Source: Halapricum desulfuricans
GTDB lineage: Archaea > Halobacteriota > Halobacteria > Halobacteriales > Haloarculaceae
DNA length: 64,000 bases
NCBI RefSeq assembly: GCF_017094525.1
Contig: NZ_CP064788.1
Location: 1,659,030 to 1,723,029, forward strand
Direction: 5' to 3'
Below are positions 30,545-39,749 of the stretch, piece by piece; positions within the stretch are counted from its first letter, which is position 1, and each line of letters begins with the position of its first letter. Below the pieces are notes generated by a model that saw nothing but the letters and a program-made list of their open reading frames with translations, ran no database searches and was not told the origin of the DNA. The translations under genes and the position numbers were made by a program.

Positions 30545-31891
30545 ATGAAGCGCACCAACACGTTCGCCGTGCGACCGCTCACCGACGACGGTGAGCAGGT
30601 CCTACGCGACCTGTTGGATGCGTCTGCCGCTCTCTGGAACGAGATTAACTACCAGCGCCTCATGCGCTACAACGACGAAGACGGCTTCGAGGGCGACGTT
30701 TGGGACGCCGACACTGGCGCTCTCGAAGGGAAATACAAAGCCGTTCTCGGCGCGTCCACCGCTCAAACTGTCCGACGAGCAAACACCGAAGCGTGGCGCG
30801 GGTTCTTCAAGAACAAGAAAGCGTATCACGACGAGTCGAACACGTCGGTCACGGAACACCCCGAACCGCCGGGCTTCCGTGGTAACGAGGACGACGGACG
30901 TGTTCTCAAAGGCGTCGTCCGTAAGGACGCATACACTGTCGAATGGGGCGACCGCTCTCGACTGGAGATGGTCGTCGGCAAACAACTCCGTGACAGGCAC
31001 AACAGCCCGAAAAGTCGTCTCCGGCTCGAAATTGGTGGCGACCCGAACTGGCCCGACTACGAAGACCAAGGCCGACTAGAACTGTGGTACGACGAGACAG
31101 ACAGCACCTTCCGAGCTTCGCAGCCCGTGACTGTTTCTGACGATGCACGGGCGACTCCACTGGCTTCCGAAACAGCCGCTCTGGATATTGGTGCGAACAA
31201 TCTCGTTGCCTGTACCACCACGACCGGCGAGCAATACCTGTACGAAGGCCGGGAGTTGTTCGACCGCTTCCGTGAGACGACACGAGAAATCGCCCGGTTG
31301 CAGTCGAAACTCGAAGAAGGCAGGTACAGTAGCAAGCGTATCCGGCGGTTGTACCGGAAACGCACTCGTCGCCGCGACCACGCCCAAGAAGCACTGTGTC
31401 GTGACCTGCTGGAACGGCTGTACGCCGAGGGCGTGGACACGGTGTATATCGGTGGGTTGACCGACGTACTCGAAACGCACTGGTCGGTCAGGGTGAACGC
31501 AAAGACCCACAACTTCTGGGCGTTCAAGCAATTCACCGAGCGACTAGCGTGTACCGCTGAAGAATACGGCATCTCGGTCGAAGTCCGGTCGGAAGCGTGG
31601 ACCAGCCAAGAGTGCCCGCAGTGTGGCGGCACAGACCGAACGACACGGCATCAGGATACACTCACCTGTCCGTGTGGGTTCGAGGGGCACGCCGACCTCA
31701 CAGCTTCAGAAACGTTCCTGAAGCGGCAGACAGAACAGGCAGTCAGGCCGATGGCACGGCCCGTGCGGTTCGAGTGGGACAATCATCAATGGCGTTCAAC
31801 CACAGACGCTTCTTCAAATCCCAAAGAACAGCGCACAGACCCGAGTACCGTCCACGTTGACGGGAATATTGCCTCCGGGGAATCGGCATAG
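30545..31891 (+). CDS. tnpB: TnpB RNA-guided nuclease (IS605 OrfB family) with atypical RuvC-II
   Basis: RNA-guided DNA endonuclease encoded by IS200/IS605 elements. 448 residues, ATG at 30545. RuvC-I Asp214 in AALDIGANN, RuvC-III Asp384 in HADLTASE, zinc ribbon CPQC (357-360) with the second half CPCG (375-378), where the spacing is one residue short of CxxC. The RuvC-II position, normally a glutamate after the beta strand, reads [14 protein letters not shown]: Gly304 stands where Glu is expected, and the nearest acidic residues are Asp307 and Glu310. The gene is otherwise full length and unbroken. Activity is therefore uncertain: either a relocated catalytic Glu or an inactive protein. Confidence 0.9.
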   Translation: MKRTNTFAVRPLTDDGEQVLRDLLDASAALWNEINYQRLMRYNDEDGFEGDVWDADTGALEGKYKAVLGASTAQTVRRANTEAWRGFFKNKKAYHDESNTSVTEHPEPPGFRGNEDDGRVLKGVVRKDAYTVEWGDRSRLEMVVGKQLRDRHNSPKSRLRLEIGGDPNWPDYEDQGRLELWYDETDSTFRASQPVTVSDDARATPLASETAALDIGANNLVACTTTTGEQYLYEGRELFDRFRETTREIARLQSKLEEGRYSSKRIRRLYRKRTRRRDHAQEALCRDLLERLYAEGVDTVYIGGLTDVLETHWSVRVNAKTHNFWAFKQFTERLACTAEEYGISVEVRSEAWTSQECPQCGGTDRTTRHQDTLTCPCGFEGHADLTASETFLKRQTEQAVRPMARPVRFEWDNHQWRSTTDASSNPKEQRTDPSTVHVDGNIASGESA

Positions 31892-31986
31892 CCGAGACTC
31901 CCACGTCGGAGAGGAAACCGCGCCGTCGTCGGGCTTCGCCCGACTGCTTGAGGGACGTAGTCCCTCTCTGTTTACGGCGCGGAGGA
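31866..31986 (+). ncRNA. Omega-RNA-like 3' scaffold overlapping the tnpB end
   Basis: The right end folds into a three-way junction: outer CCGCGCCGT (31918-31926) with ACGGCGCGG (31974-31982), inner hairpins GTCGGGC/GCCCGAC (31928-31944) and GAGGGAC/GTCCCTC (31950-31966). An upstream hairpin CGGC/GCCG lies near 31884-31894. In studied TnpB systems the omega-RNA covers the tnpB 3' end and right end, and the guide is the flanking DNA just after it; here that would start about 31987 and read the end of the GH13 gene on the opposite strand. The fold is seen directly; the RNA and its 5' limit are inferred. Confidence 0.65.
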
Positions 31987-31991
31987 TGTCA

Positions 31992-33752
31992 TCAGCTGAT
32001 CCGGTAGACCCGCGCCTCGTAGGGGCGCAGTTCGAATTCGGTGGGGTCGTCGCCGGCGTCGTCGTAGTTGCTGATCAGCAGTTTCGGGTCCTCGGCGTCG
32101 AGATTCGGCGGGAGCGTGAACGCTTCTTCGTAGGCAAAGACGTTGAGGACGACGAGCACGCCGCTGTCGCCGAGCGTCCGGAGATACGCGAAGATGTGAG
32201 GGTGGTCCTCGTACAGGGGGTGGAAGTCGCCGTAGACGATCGTGTCGTTGTCCTCGCGCAGATCGATCAATTCGCGGTAGTAGTGCCAGATCGAGTCCTC
32301 GTTCGCGCGGGCGTCTTCGACGTTGATCCGATCGTGGTTGGCATTGACCTTGATCCAGGGTTCGCCGTCGGTGAACCCGGCGTTTTCCTCGTCGGACCAC
32401 TGGACCGGCGTCCGGGAATTGTCCCGGCTCCGGTGTTTGACGACGTGTTTGATGTCCTCGAAGCCGACGTCGTGGCGTTCCATCAGTTCTTCGGCCTGCT
32501 GGATCGCCTCGACGTCCCGCAGTTCGTCGAAGCTCTGCCACTCGACGTTGGTCATGCCGATCTCTTCGCCCTGATAGATGAACGGCGTCCCCTGCAGCGT
32601 GAACTGTAGCGTCGCCAGGAGTTTCGCCGAGGCGACCCGGAAGAAGCCGCTGTCGCCGAACCGCGAGACGGTCCGGGGGTGGTCGTGATTGCCGAGGTAG
32701 TTGGCGTTCCAGCCCTCGCCGTCGAGGCCGATCTGCCAGCGCGTCAGCACGTCCCGGAGTTCGTGCAGGTCCCAGTCGTTGAACTGCGTATCCGGATCGT
32801 TCAGGTCGTCGAGTTCGTCGAGTTCGACGTCGATGTCCTGAAGGTCCCACTTCCCGCCGGGTCGGTAGGGGATGTCGGCGTGTTCGAAGTGGACGATCAT
32901 GTTCAGGCCGTCGCCGTCTTCCCCGCAGTACTGCTTGGCTTCCTCAACGCCACAGCCGGGCATCTCCGCGACGGTCATCATGTCGTAGTCGGCGAACACC
33001 TCGTCGTGCATCTCGGAGATGTACTCGTGGACGCGCGGCCCGTTGACGATGTGTTCCCAGCCGACCCAGCCGGGGTTGTCCTCGCCGTCCGGGAGCCCCT
33101 CGCGTTTGGAGATGAGGTTGACTACGTCGAGGCGGAACCCGTCGATGCCCTTCCCGAGCCACCAGTGGAGCATCTCGAAGAGGTCCGCCCGGACGTCCTC
33201 GTTGCGCCAGTTCAGGTCCGGCTGCTTCTCGTCGAAGACGTGCAGGTAGTACTGCTCGCGCTTCTCGTCGTACTTCCAGGCGTCGCCGCCGAAAATCGAC
33301 GTCCAGTTGTTCGGGAGTTCGCCGCCCTCGCGACCGTCGCGCCAGTAATAGTAGTCGGCGTACTCGCTGTCGGGGTCTTTCGACTGGAGGAACCACTCGT
33401 GCTCGTCTGAGGTGTGGTTGAGCACCATGTCCATGATCAGTCGCATGTCGTGATCGTGGACGGTTTCCAGCAGTCGCTCCCAGTCGTCCATCGTCCCCAT
33501 CTCGTCCATGATGGCCTGATAGTCACGGATGTCGTAGCCGTTGTCCGCGTTCGGGGAGTCATAGACCGGGCAGAGCCAGACCACGTCGACGCCCAACTCG
33601 TCGAGATACGGCACTTTTTCGATGACACCGGGGATGTCACCGATCCCGTCCCCGTTGCTATCGTTGAAGCTCCGCGGATAGATCTGGTAGACGACGGCCT
33701 CTTTCCACCACTCGCGATCGACTTCGTCTTCGCGCTGCGTGTCTGCGGCCAT
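31992..33752 (-). CDS. GH13 alpha-glucosidase / oligo-1,6-glucosidase
   Basis: Cytosolic hydrolysis of alpha-glucosidic bonds in short maltodextrins, isomaltose or related sugars. 586 residues, ATG at 33752, no signal peptide. (beta/alpha)8 barrel motifs: MDMVLNHTSDEHEWF (region I), GFRLDVVN with nucleophile Asp209, TVAEMPG with acid/base Glu263, and GNHDHPR with Asp357. QIYPRSFNDSNGDGIGDIPG and a C-terminal beta domain complete it. Subfamily 17/31-like by these motifs. Its stop lies right against the TnpB element's right end, yet the reading frame is complete. Exact substrate not determinable. Confidence 0.93.
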   Translation of the reverse strand: MAADTQREDEVDREWWKEAVVYQIYPRSFNDSNGDGIGDIPGVIEKVPYLDELGVDVVWLCPVYDSPNADNGYDIRDYQAIMDEMGTMDDWERLLETVHDHDMRLIMDMVLNHTSDEHEWFLQSKDPDSEYADYYYWRDGREGGELPNNWTSIFGGDAWKYDEKREQYYLHVFDEKQPDLNWRNEDVRADLFEMLHWWLGKGIDGFRLDVVNLISKREGLPDGEDNPGWVGWEHIVNGPRVHEYISEMHDEVFADYDMMTVAEMPGCGVEEAKQYCGEDGDGLNMIVHFEHADIPYRPGGKWDLQDIDVELDELDDLNDPDTQFNDWDLHELRDVLTRWQIGLDGEGWNANYLGNHDHPRTVSRFGDSGFFRVASAKLLATLQFTLQGTPFIYQGEEIGMTNVEWQSFDELRDVEAIQQAEELMERHDVGFEDIKHVVKHRSRDNSRTPVQWSDEENAGFTDGEPWIKVNANHDRINVEDARANEDSIWHYYRELIDLREDNDTIVYGDFHPLYEDHPHIFAYLRTLGDSGVLVVLNVFAYEEAFTLPPNLDAEDPKLLISNYDDAGDDPTEFELRPYEARVYRIS

Positions 33753-33977
33753 GGTGGTCTCTCACCCTGTAGTAAGTGAGTACAATTATATGTGTTGATC
33801 CGCCCGGGGAATTGCCGTGCGGGCCCCTGACGCGCCGTCGTGATCGAACGGTTCTGACTGCTGGCTGTAACGTTTCGGGACCAGCCTCTCGCTCGCTTCG
33901 GACGTGTCCCGCCAGCGCCCTTCGTTTCGAACGGGACCAGCCGGCACCTTTTTCTTCGGACTGTTCTACGTACGTCC

Positions 33978-34970
33978 ATGCGCAAGCGCACACTCGGTTC
34001 GACAGGAATGGACCTGACGGAGATCGGGCTCGGAACGTGGAACGTCGGTCCGGTCTGGGGCGACGTGACCGACCGCGAGGTCAAAGAGTCGATCCACGCC
34101 GCGCTGGACGCGGGCGCGAACTTCGTCGACACGGCCGAGGTCTACGGCGACGGTCGCGCCGAGCGACTCATCGGCGACGTGCTCGACGCACGCGACGACG
34201 CCGACGCGATCCGCGTCGCGACCAAGGCCGCACCCGACGAGGACGAACGCCACTCCGAGGCCGGCCTCCGCGAGTCCGTCGAAGGTTCGCGGGACCGACT
34301 GGACATCGAGACGCTGGATTTGATCCAGCTACACTGCCCGGAAACGGCCGCCTTCTACGAGCCCGAGACGTTCGAGGTGCTCGAGGATCTCAAATCGGAG
34401 GGCGTGCTCAACCACGCCGGCGTCAGCGTCGAGAAGATCGAAGAGGCGAGCAAGGCGATCGAGTACGACGTCGTCGAGTCGGTCCAGATCATCTTCAACC
34501 CGCTTCGCCAGCGCCCCAGCGAACGCTTCTTCGAGCGCGCGGCGAACGAGAACGTGGGGATCATCGTCCGCGTCCCGCTCGCGTCGGGGCTGCTCGCGGA
34601 CGCGTTCGACGACATCTCGGACCTCGACGAAGACGACCATCGCCGGATCGCCGCCGAGGACGGCGTCGAAGCCGGCGTCGGCCGAAAGGGCGGGGAGACC
34701 TTCGCCGGCGTCCCCTTCGAGGTCGGACTTGCGGCAGTCGATGATATGCGTCGGCTCGTCCCCGAGGGGGCGTCGATGGCGCAGTTCACGCTCCGGTGGA
34801 TCCTCGATCACGACGCCGTGACGACCGTCATCCCGGGCTCAACCACAGCCGAGCACGTCCGGGAGAACATCGCCGCGGCCGACCTGGAACCGCTCAGCCA
34901 CGAAACCCACGGCGCGGTCCGTGACGTCTACGAGAAGCGAGTCTACGAACACGTCCACCATCGGTGGTGA
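33978..34970 (+). CDS. Aldo/keto reductase
   Basis: NAD(P)-dependent oxidoreductase, TIM barrel. 330 residues, ATG at 33978. LTEIGLGTWNVGP, DAGANFVDTAEVYGDGRAERLIG with the catalytic Asp and Tyr, VATKAAPDEDERHS with the catalytic Lys, LDLIQLHCPE with the His region, and VIPGSTTAEHVRENI for cofactor binding. Closest in layout to AKR11/12-type (general stress or sugar reductases). Divergent from the glucosidase, so a role in sugar metabolism is possible but only inferred. Confidence 0.92.
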   Translation: MRKRTLGSTGMDLTEIGLGTWNVGPVWGDVTDREVKESIHAALDAGANFVDTAEVYGDGRAERLIGDVLDARDDADAIRVATKAAPDEDERHSEAGLRESVEGSRDRLDIETLDLIQLHCPETAAFYEPETFEVLEDLKSEGVLNHAGVSVEKIEEASKAIEYDVVESVQIIFNPLRQRPSERFFERAANENVGIIVRVPLASGLLADAFDDISDLDEDDHRRIAAEDGVEAGVGRKGGETFAGVPFEVGLAAVDDMRRLVPEGASMAQFTLRWILDHDAVTTVIPGSTTAEHVRENIAAADLEPLSHETHGAVRDVYEKRVYEHVHHRW

Positions 34971-35045
34971 GAGGGGCGATCACCGTTCATTATGTTCGAG
35001 TGATATGACCAAGAGCTTTTGATTACCGGTCGCGTGTCGGCACCT

Positions 35046-35456
35046 ATGGTCCTCCAGCGAAGCGATCTGATCGCAAGCGCGATGCTGGTCCTCGCGGCCC
35101 TCGCCGGTGTCGCTTTCTGGGACGCGCTGCCCGCCGAGATGGCGATCCACTTCGGCCCGGGCGGCGATCCCGATTCGTCCGTTTCCAGACCGGTCGGGGT
35201 AGTGCTCGCTCCGGCGATCGGCCTCGGTGCGATCGCGATTGCACGCGCCGCGATCCGCGCCGATCCGACGGCGGATCCACGCGTCGGCTCCGCGGCGATC
35301 TACTTCGTCGGCGGCGTCGTGAGCTACGTTCACGGGCTCGTGCTCGCGTACAATCTCGGGCATCAGTTCTCGATGACGGCCGCGCTCGTGCCGGTGTTCG
35401 TCGCAACGGCCGTCCTCGTCGCGTGGGCCGTCTACCGGGACCGGATCGCATCCTGA
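35046..35456 (+). CDS. DUF1648 (SdpI-like) membrane protein
   Basis: 136 residues with four hydrophobic stretches. The DUF1648 core is seen in LPAEMAIHFGPGGDPDSSVSRPVGVVLAPAIGLG, where the H-F/W-x2-x-G-x-x-D pattern is typical. In Bacillus SdpI this domain accompanies immunity to a killing factor, but most archaeal members are uncharacterised. ATG at 35046. Convergent with the DUF368 gene. Confidence 0.75.
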   Translation: MVLQRSDLIASAMLVLAALAGVAFWDALPAEMAIHFGPGGDPDSSVSRPVGVVLAPAIGLGAIAIARAAIRADPTADPRVGSAAIYFVGGVVSYVHGLVLAYNLGHQFSMTAALVPVFVATAVLVAWAVYRDRIAS

Positions 35457-35485
35457 CGGCGTGCGACCGGCGCGTCGTTCCTGGG

Positions 35486-36460
35486 CTAGTACGACAGGTC
35501 GTCGGTGTAGTGATCAAGCACGAGCACTGCCCCACCACCGGCGAGGACGGCAAGCGCGAGCGGCGAGACGGACGCGAGCGAAAACGTCTCGACGTTCGCT
35601 CGCATCTCGATGACCGGAAGCCGAAGCGCGCCGACCATGAGGCTGACAAGAAACGACAGCGTCGCCGCCCGGTAGTGGTTGAGCGCCCACCGGATCGCGT
35701 GAGCGACGGTGACGACGCCGATGACAGCGCCGCCGACGAACGTCACCACTGTCGTCGCCGGATCGAGCAGCGACGCGATCGACCGGTCGCCCAGCAGCAC
35801 CGCGATCGCGCCGTCGACGAACGCGGTCAGCGTCCCGGTGAGATACTCGTACTGGCCGAGCAAGACCAGAAAGAACGCTCCGGAGACGCCGGGGAGAATC
35901 ATCGCGACGATCGCGATCGCTCCGGAGACGAACACGATCGGCAGCGTGTGGATCCCGTCGGCCCCGGCCGTCACGCCGGAGACGAGAAACGCAAGCGCGA
36001 ACCCCGCGACTGCAGCGACAATTCGGCCGGGCGTCGACAGCGACAGCTGGTCATAGAGGACGATCGCCGAGGCAGCGATCAACCCGAAGAAGAACGCGAA
36101 CGTCGCGCCGGGGGCCTGCTGTAAGGCCCCGTAGACGACTCTGGACATCGCCACGACGGCCGTGACGATCCCGGTCCCGAGCACGACCAGAAACGGGACG
36201 TCCATCTCGACAAGTCGCTCGTACAGCCGCCGCCTCCCGGACGAACTGCCGAGACCACCCAGCAGGGCGAGCGCGTTCGGATCGAGGTTCGTGATCGCCG
36301 TGATGAGTCGCTCGTAGATGCCCGTGATGAACGCGATCGTCCCGCCGGAGACGCCCGGGATCGAATCGGCCATCCCCATTGCGATCCCCTTCAGATAGAC
36401 CGACAGCCAGCTGTACAGGGGCGTGTCCCCGACGGCGTGGCGCTGGCTGTCGTCAATCAC
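35486..36460 (-). CDS. DUF368 polytopic membrane protein, probable polyprenyl-phosphate transporter
   Basis: About eight to nine hydrophobic segments in 324 residues; signature KGIAMGMADSIPGVSGGTIAFITGIYERL and the second half MILPGVSGAFFLVLLGQYEYL, an inverted repeat of PGVSGG motifs. Bacterial DUF368 (PopT-type) proteins recycle undecaprenyl phosphate across the membrane. The GTG start at 36460 lies 2 bp after the aglB stop, so both are in one transcript. Since AglB releases polyprenyl (dolichyl) phosphate or pyrophosphate on the outer face, a role in lipid-carrier recycling is a strong inference. Confidence 0.88.
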   Translation of the reverse strand: MIDDSQRHAVGDTPLYSWLSVYLKGIAMGMADSIPGVSGGTIAFITGIYERLITAITNLDPNALALLGGLGSSSGRRRLYERLVEMDVPFLVVLGTGIVTAVVAMSRVVYGALQQAPGATFAFFFGLIAASAIVLYDQLSLSTPGRIVAAVAGFALAFLVSGVTAGADGIHTLPIVFVSGAIAIVAMILPGVSGAFFLVLLGQYEYLTGTLTAFVDGAIAVLLGDRSIASLLDPATTVVTFVGGAVIGVVTVAHAIRWALNHYRAATLSFLVSLMVGALRLPVIEMRANVETFSLASVSPLALAVLAGGGAVLVLDHYTDDLSY

Positions 36461-36462
36461 GC

Positions 36463-39400
36463 TTACCCCGCGACTCCGGCGGTCGCCACCTGTTCGAGAC
36501 CGATCTCGGGGGCGAGGAGGCCCGACGCGGTCTCGTTGTCGGTTGTGTTGTTCGATCCGTCCGTCTCGTTTCCGTTCGTGGTATCCGTTTCGTTGCCGTT
36601 TGTGCCGTCGGACCCGTCAGTACCGTTACCGTTCGACTCGTCGGTTTCGTTGCCGTTCGTGCCGTCTGTCTCGTTGGTCGTCGGAAGCGTCGTCTTATCC
36701 AGCGTGACTTCGACCGGCTTGGAGTCCTCACCGATCACTTGTGCTTCCGTGACGTCCTCGGTGGTGTTGTACCGGATCCAGTCGGACCCGTTGTACTGAA
36801 TCCCGGTCGAGAACGTGTACGACGACTCGGCACGGACGCTGACGTTCGTGTATCCGTTCTCCGGGCCCCACTCGTCGTACCCGGTCGTCGAGTACGGGAG
36901 CGTCATCGTGAACGTCCCGTCCGGCCCGGCCTCGGCGCTCTGGACGTACTCGAAGGTCTGGTTCGTCGTCGGGATCTCCATGTTCACGCTCGCGTAGACG
37001 GTCTGGTTCGACGCGCCGTCGATTTCTCCCTCGACTGTCGCTCCCGGAACGCGCTCGAAGGTCTTCGTCCACGAGGAGTAGCGCTCGGCGTATGCCTGTG
37101 GCTGCTGGACGCCGGTGAACGCGCGTCCGAGCGACGGCTGCATCGCTGCGATCGGGTTCTGACTGTCCTCGGTCGCGTGGACGAGCCGGTAGTGTTCCAG
37201 CGCGGGCACGTGCTCACTGGGGAACTTCCCGAGGCCGCCGATCTGCGCGTTGGGGTTGTCTTCGACATATTCCTGTGCGGCTTCGAGGCTCGGCTCGAAG
37301 CGCGTCGTGTTGCCTTCGCCCGGTGCCGGCACAGAGGGGATTCCCTCCCTGCTGTCCGTCTGGACGATCGGGACGGGACTCTGACTGCCCTGATACTGGG
37401 CGTAGGGCGGGAGCTGTCCGACGGCATTCCCCGGCACGTAATCCGGCCAGGCACCGCTCCCGTGGTATCGGTAGAGCCGGTTGACCATCGTCTCGTAGTA
37501 GTCCTGCTTGTGAACGGTGAGGTACGGGCGTGCCGGGACGATATCGCCGTCCTGGTTCTGTCTGAGCGTGGCGACCTGCTGGTAATAGTCGTCCGTCGAA
37601 ACGCCGTCGACGAATGACGGCGGGGCGAAGAACTTCGTGCCGAACATCGGGTCCGACGCAGTCGCCATCTTCCAGTCGATCATGACGTAACGCGTGTCGC
37701 GGTTCTCCCCGTCGCTCATCGTGTCCTGTCGTTCCTCGTCGGCCCGACTTCCGTTCTGTGCGAGCAGGAACCGGGCCGCATCGGACGCCGACTGCTGGAA
37801 CGGATTGGCGACCGGAATCCGCTCGGCCTCGCTTGTGATCCAGTGGCCGTAGTCCCACCACGAGAGGACGCCGTAGGACCCTTCCTCGTAGTCGTAATCG
37901 TCGGTCTTAGCGTACTCTCCCCAGTACTCGAGATCGTTGCCGGCGTCTTCGAAGTCACCGACGGCCGGGGTGTTCTCGCTCATCCACTCGAGGCCGCCGT
38001 CCCATTGCTGGACGCCACCCGGCCCGGAGTTGAATGTCGGATTCGACTGCGTGATGGGGTCTTGCCCGTACCCTCGGTTGTCCGTCGCCATGACCATCGG
38101 TGCCGTCACGAGCAACAGGACCGTGAACACCGCCATGACCTGGTAGGGGCTGACACCGATCGAAGCGCTGTCCGTGATCGTCGTGAGGTAGCTAAATCCG
38201 ATGCTGATGGCGTATGCGGCCATCACCGCCACCGGAACGGCGAGGTAGTACCCGAAGCGGACCTGGGTGTACGCCATGGAGAAGATGACGGCAAGCCACA
38301 GCGAGACGAACAGCAGTTCCGACCGCCTGTTCGAGGCGATCACTTGTCGTGCAACCGCGAGAATCACACCGAGAGCAGCGATGACGTGCGCGAACCCGTA
38401 CCAGTTGTAGAGAGTCGTTCCGGGGTCGCGCAGCGGCGTGACTTCGCCGATAGTGGCCGCCCCCCCGCTCGGCTGCTGACCGATGATCCCCCCGAACACA
38501 CGGATAAGCTGATTGCTCATGTAACTGATTGTGCCCGGCGAAATGACGAACACGGCGAGGAGCACAGCGCCGAGGGCCCCGATGGCGCCGAGCGGATACG
38601 TCCAGACAGGCTCAGACCGCTTGTTCAAGACGCGACTCAGCCCTGCGAGGAACCCGCTCCAGACGACGCCTGCGATCGCGAGCCCCGGGTGCAGAAGTGA
38701 GAACGTGACGGCACCGATCTGGAACGAATTGATGGGGAGCAACATGAGCGCGCCAGTCACGGCGAATATGACGCCGCTGGCGAGCAACATTGGCTCCGGG
38801 GTCGTTCCCCGGAGGTGATCGACGATCGCCTGGATCGTGACGTATAGCCCGAAGGCCCCGACCAGTACGACACCCGGCGGCCACACCCACATGTACAGCG
38901 CCATCGCAACGCCGGCCAGCGCCGCGTACCCGACCGGCTCTCGAAGCCCGGCCACGTCACGGTCGACGATCAGTTCCCAGACCGGCTTCTCGCTGTCGGC
39001 GACCTGGAGAGCGACGACGATCGCCAGTGCCGCGAGCGCCTGGGTGAACGCCTCGGCGACCTGATGGTCGGAGAAGCCGACGAGACTTCGGCTGAGGAAG
39101 CCACCGGTCGAGAGGGCGACGATCAGTGCGGCGATGACGCCGCTGAACCGGTTCTTGCCGAGTCGCTTGCCGAGGAAATACGACACGACGACGATCGATG
39201 CGCCGATGACCGCCGGCGCGAACAGGAGCACCGTTCGAATCGTCGCTTGATCAGGGCTCCCGAGACCGACGATCAGCGCGACTGTCGCGATCACTTGGTC
39301 GAAAATCGTCCCGAACTGCGAGACGGACGTGCCGGTCGGGAAGTTCGTCCACACCTCGAAGGGCATCGTCTCCGGCCAGTTGCGAACCGTGTACTCGACC

Positions 39401-39591
39401 TGCCGGAGGTGATACCAGGCGTCGTTCCCGCTGAACATGACTTCCCCGTCGACGATGAAGTTCCCCCACGTCCGGGCCCGAACCCACAGCGCGAACACGA
39501 ACAGTGCGAGAACGGACGGAACATGATACCACGTGCTAAACCACTCGACTGCCTCTTCGACCTCCTCTGACATCCCTTCGTCCTGACTCAT
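36463..39591 (-). CDS. aglB: AglB oligosaccharyltransferase (STT3)
   Basis: Transfers glycans from dolichyl carriers to Asn of N-x-S/T in exported proteins. 1042 residues. N-terminal multi-span region with metal-binding loop GNDAWYHLRQVEY and SLVGFSDHQVAE; peptide-binding motif WWDYG near residue 577; large soluble C-terminal domain. The last roughly 74 residues, from about residue 969, are a low-complexity run of Asn, Gly, Thr, Asp and Glu with about eight N-x-S/T sequons, then a hydrophobic end. Followed after 2 bp by the DUF368 gene. A palindromic AT-rich CATAAGCCTTATG lies at 39643-39655 upstream. Confidence 0.94.
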   Translation of the reverse strand: MSQDEGMSEEVEEAVEWFSTWYHVPSVLALFVFALWVRARTWGNFIVDGEVMFSGNDAWYHLRQVEYTVRNWPETMPFEVWTNFPTGTSVSQFGTIFDQVIATVALIVGLGSPDQATIRTVLLFAPAVIGASIVVVSYFLGKRLGKNRFSGVIAALIVALSTGGFLSRSLVGFSDHQVAEAFTQALAALAIVVALQVADSEKPVWELIVDRDVAGLREPVGYAALAGVAMALYMWVWPPGVVLVGAFGLYVTIQAIVDHLRGTTPEPMLLASGVIFAVTGALMLLPINSFQIGAVTFSLLHPGLAIAGVVWSGFLAGLSRVLNKRSEPVWTYPLGAIGALGAVLLAVFVISPGTISYMSNQLIRVFGGIIGQQPSGGAATIGEVTPLRDPGTTLYNWYGFAHVIAALGVILAVARQVIASNRRSELLFVSLWLAVIFSMAYTQVRFGYYLAVPVAVMAAYAISIGFSYLTTITDSASIGVSPYQVMAVFTVLLLVTAPMVMATDNRGYGQDPITQSNPTFNSGPGGVQQWDGGLEWMSENTPAVGDFEDAGNDLEYWGEYAKTDDYDYEEGSYGVLSWWDYGHWITSEAERIPVANPFQQSASDAARFLLAQNGSRADEERQDTMSDGENRDTRYVMIDWKMATASDPMFGTKFFAPPSFVDGVSTDDYYQQVATLRQNQDGDIVPARPYLTVHKQDYYETMVNRLYRYHGSGAWPDYVPGNAVGQLPPYAQYQGSQSPVPIVQTDSREGIPSVPAPGEGNTTRFEPSLEAAQEYVEDNPNAQIGGLGKFPSEHVPALEHYRLVHATEDSQNPIAAMQPSLGRAFTGVQQPQAYAERYSSWTKTFERVPGATVEGEIDGASNQTVYASVNMEIPTTNQTFEYVQSAEAGPDGTFTMTLPYSTTGYDEWGPENGYTNVSVRAESSYTFSTGIQYNGSDWIRYNTTEDVTEAQVIGEDSKPVEVTLDKTTLPTTNETDGTNGNETDESNGNGTDGSDGTNGNETDTTNGNETDGSNNTTDNETASGLLAPEIGLEQVATAGVAG

Positions 39592-39749
39592 GGATACACG
39601 ACACTCCGGGGACTCATTAGCCGGTCAAACTGCCAACTCGCGCATAAGCCTTATGAAGTCACGTTAGCACTCAGCCGGTGAGTCATCGGAAAGCGAGTTC
39701 GTCGGAAGGTGTGGCCACCGTTTCATAGCGTGGAGTCCTACAGCGATCC

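Larger units (their letters stand above)
29760..31990 (+). mobile_element. IS1341-type (IS200/IS605-family, TnpB-only) element
   Basis: Contains tnpB, a divergent RHH micro-gene, a long structured 5' block and a folded 3' end, but no Y1 transposase (TnpA), so mobility would need help in trans. Approximate left limit at the AT-rich TTTATTATCATAG (29758-29770), followed by a subterminal hairpin CCCGT/ACGGG around 29788-29802. Right limit set at the three-way fold ending near 31986, a few bases before the GH13 stop at 31992. About 2.2 kb, larger than a usual IS1341 because of the 5' block. The ends are inferred from structure; no target duplication is expected for this family. Confidence 0.7.
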
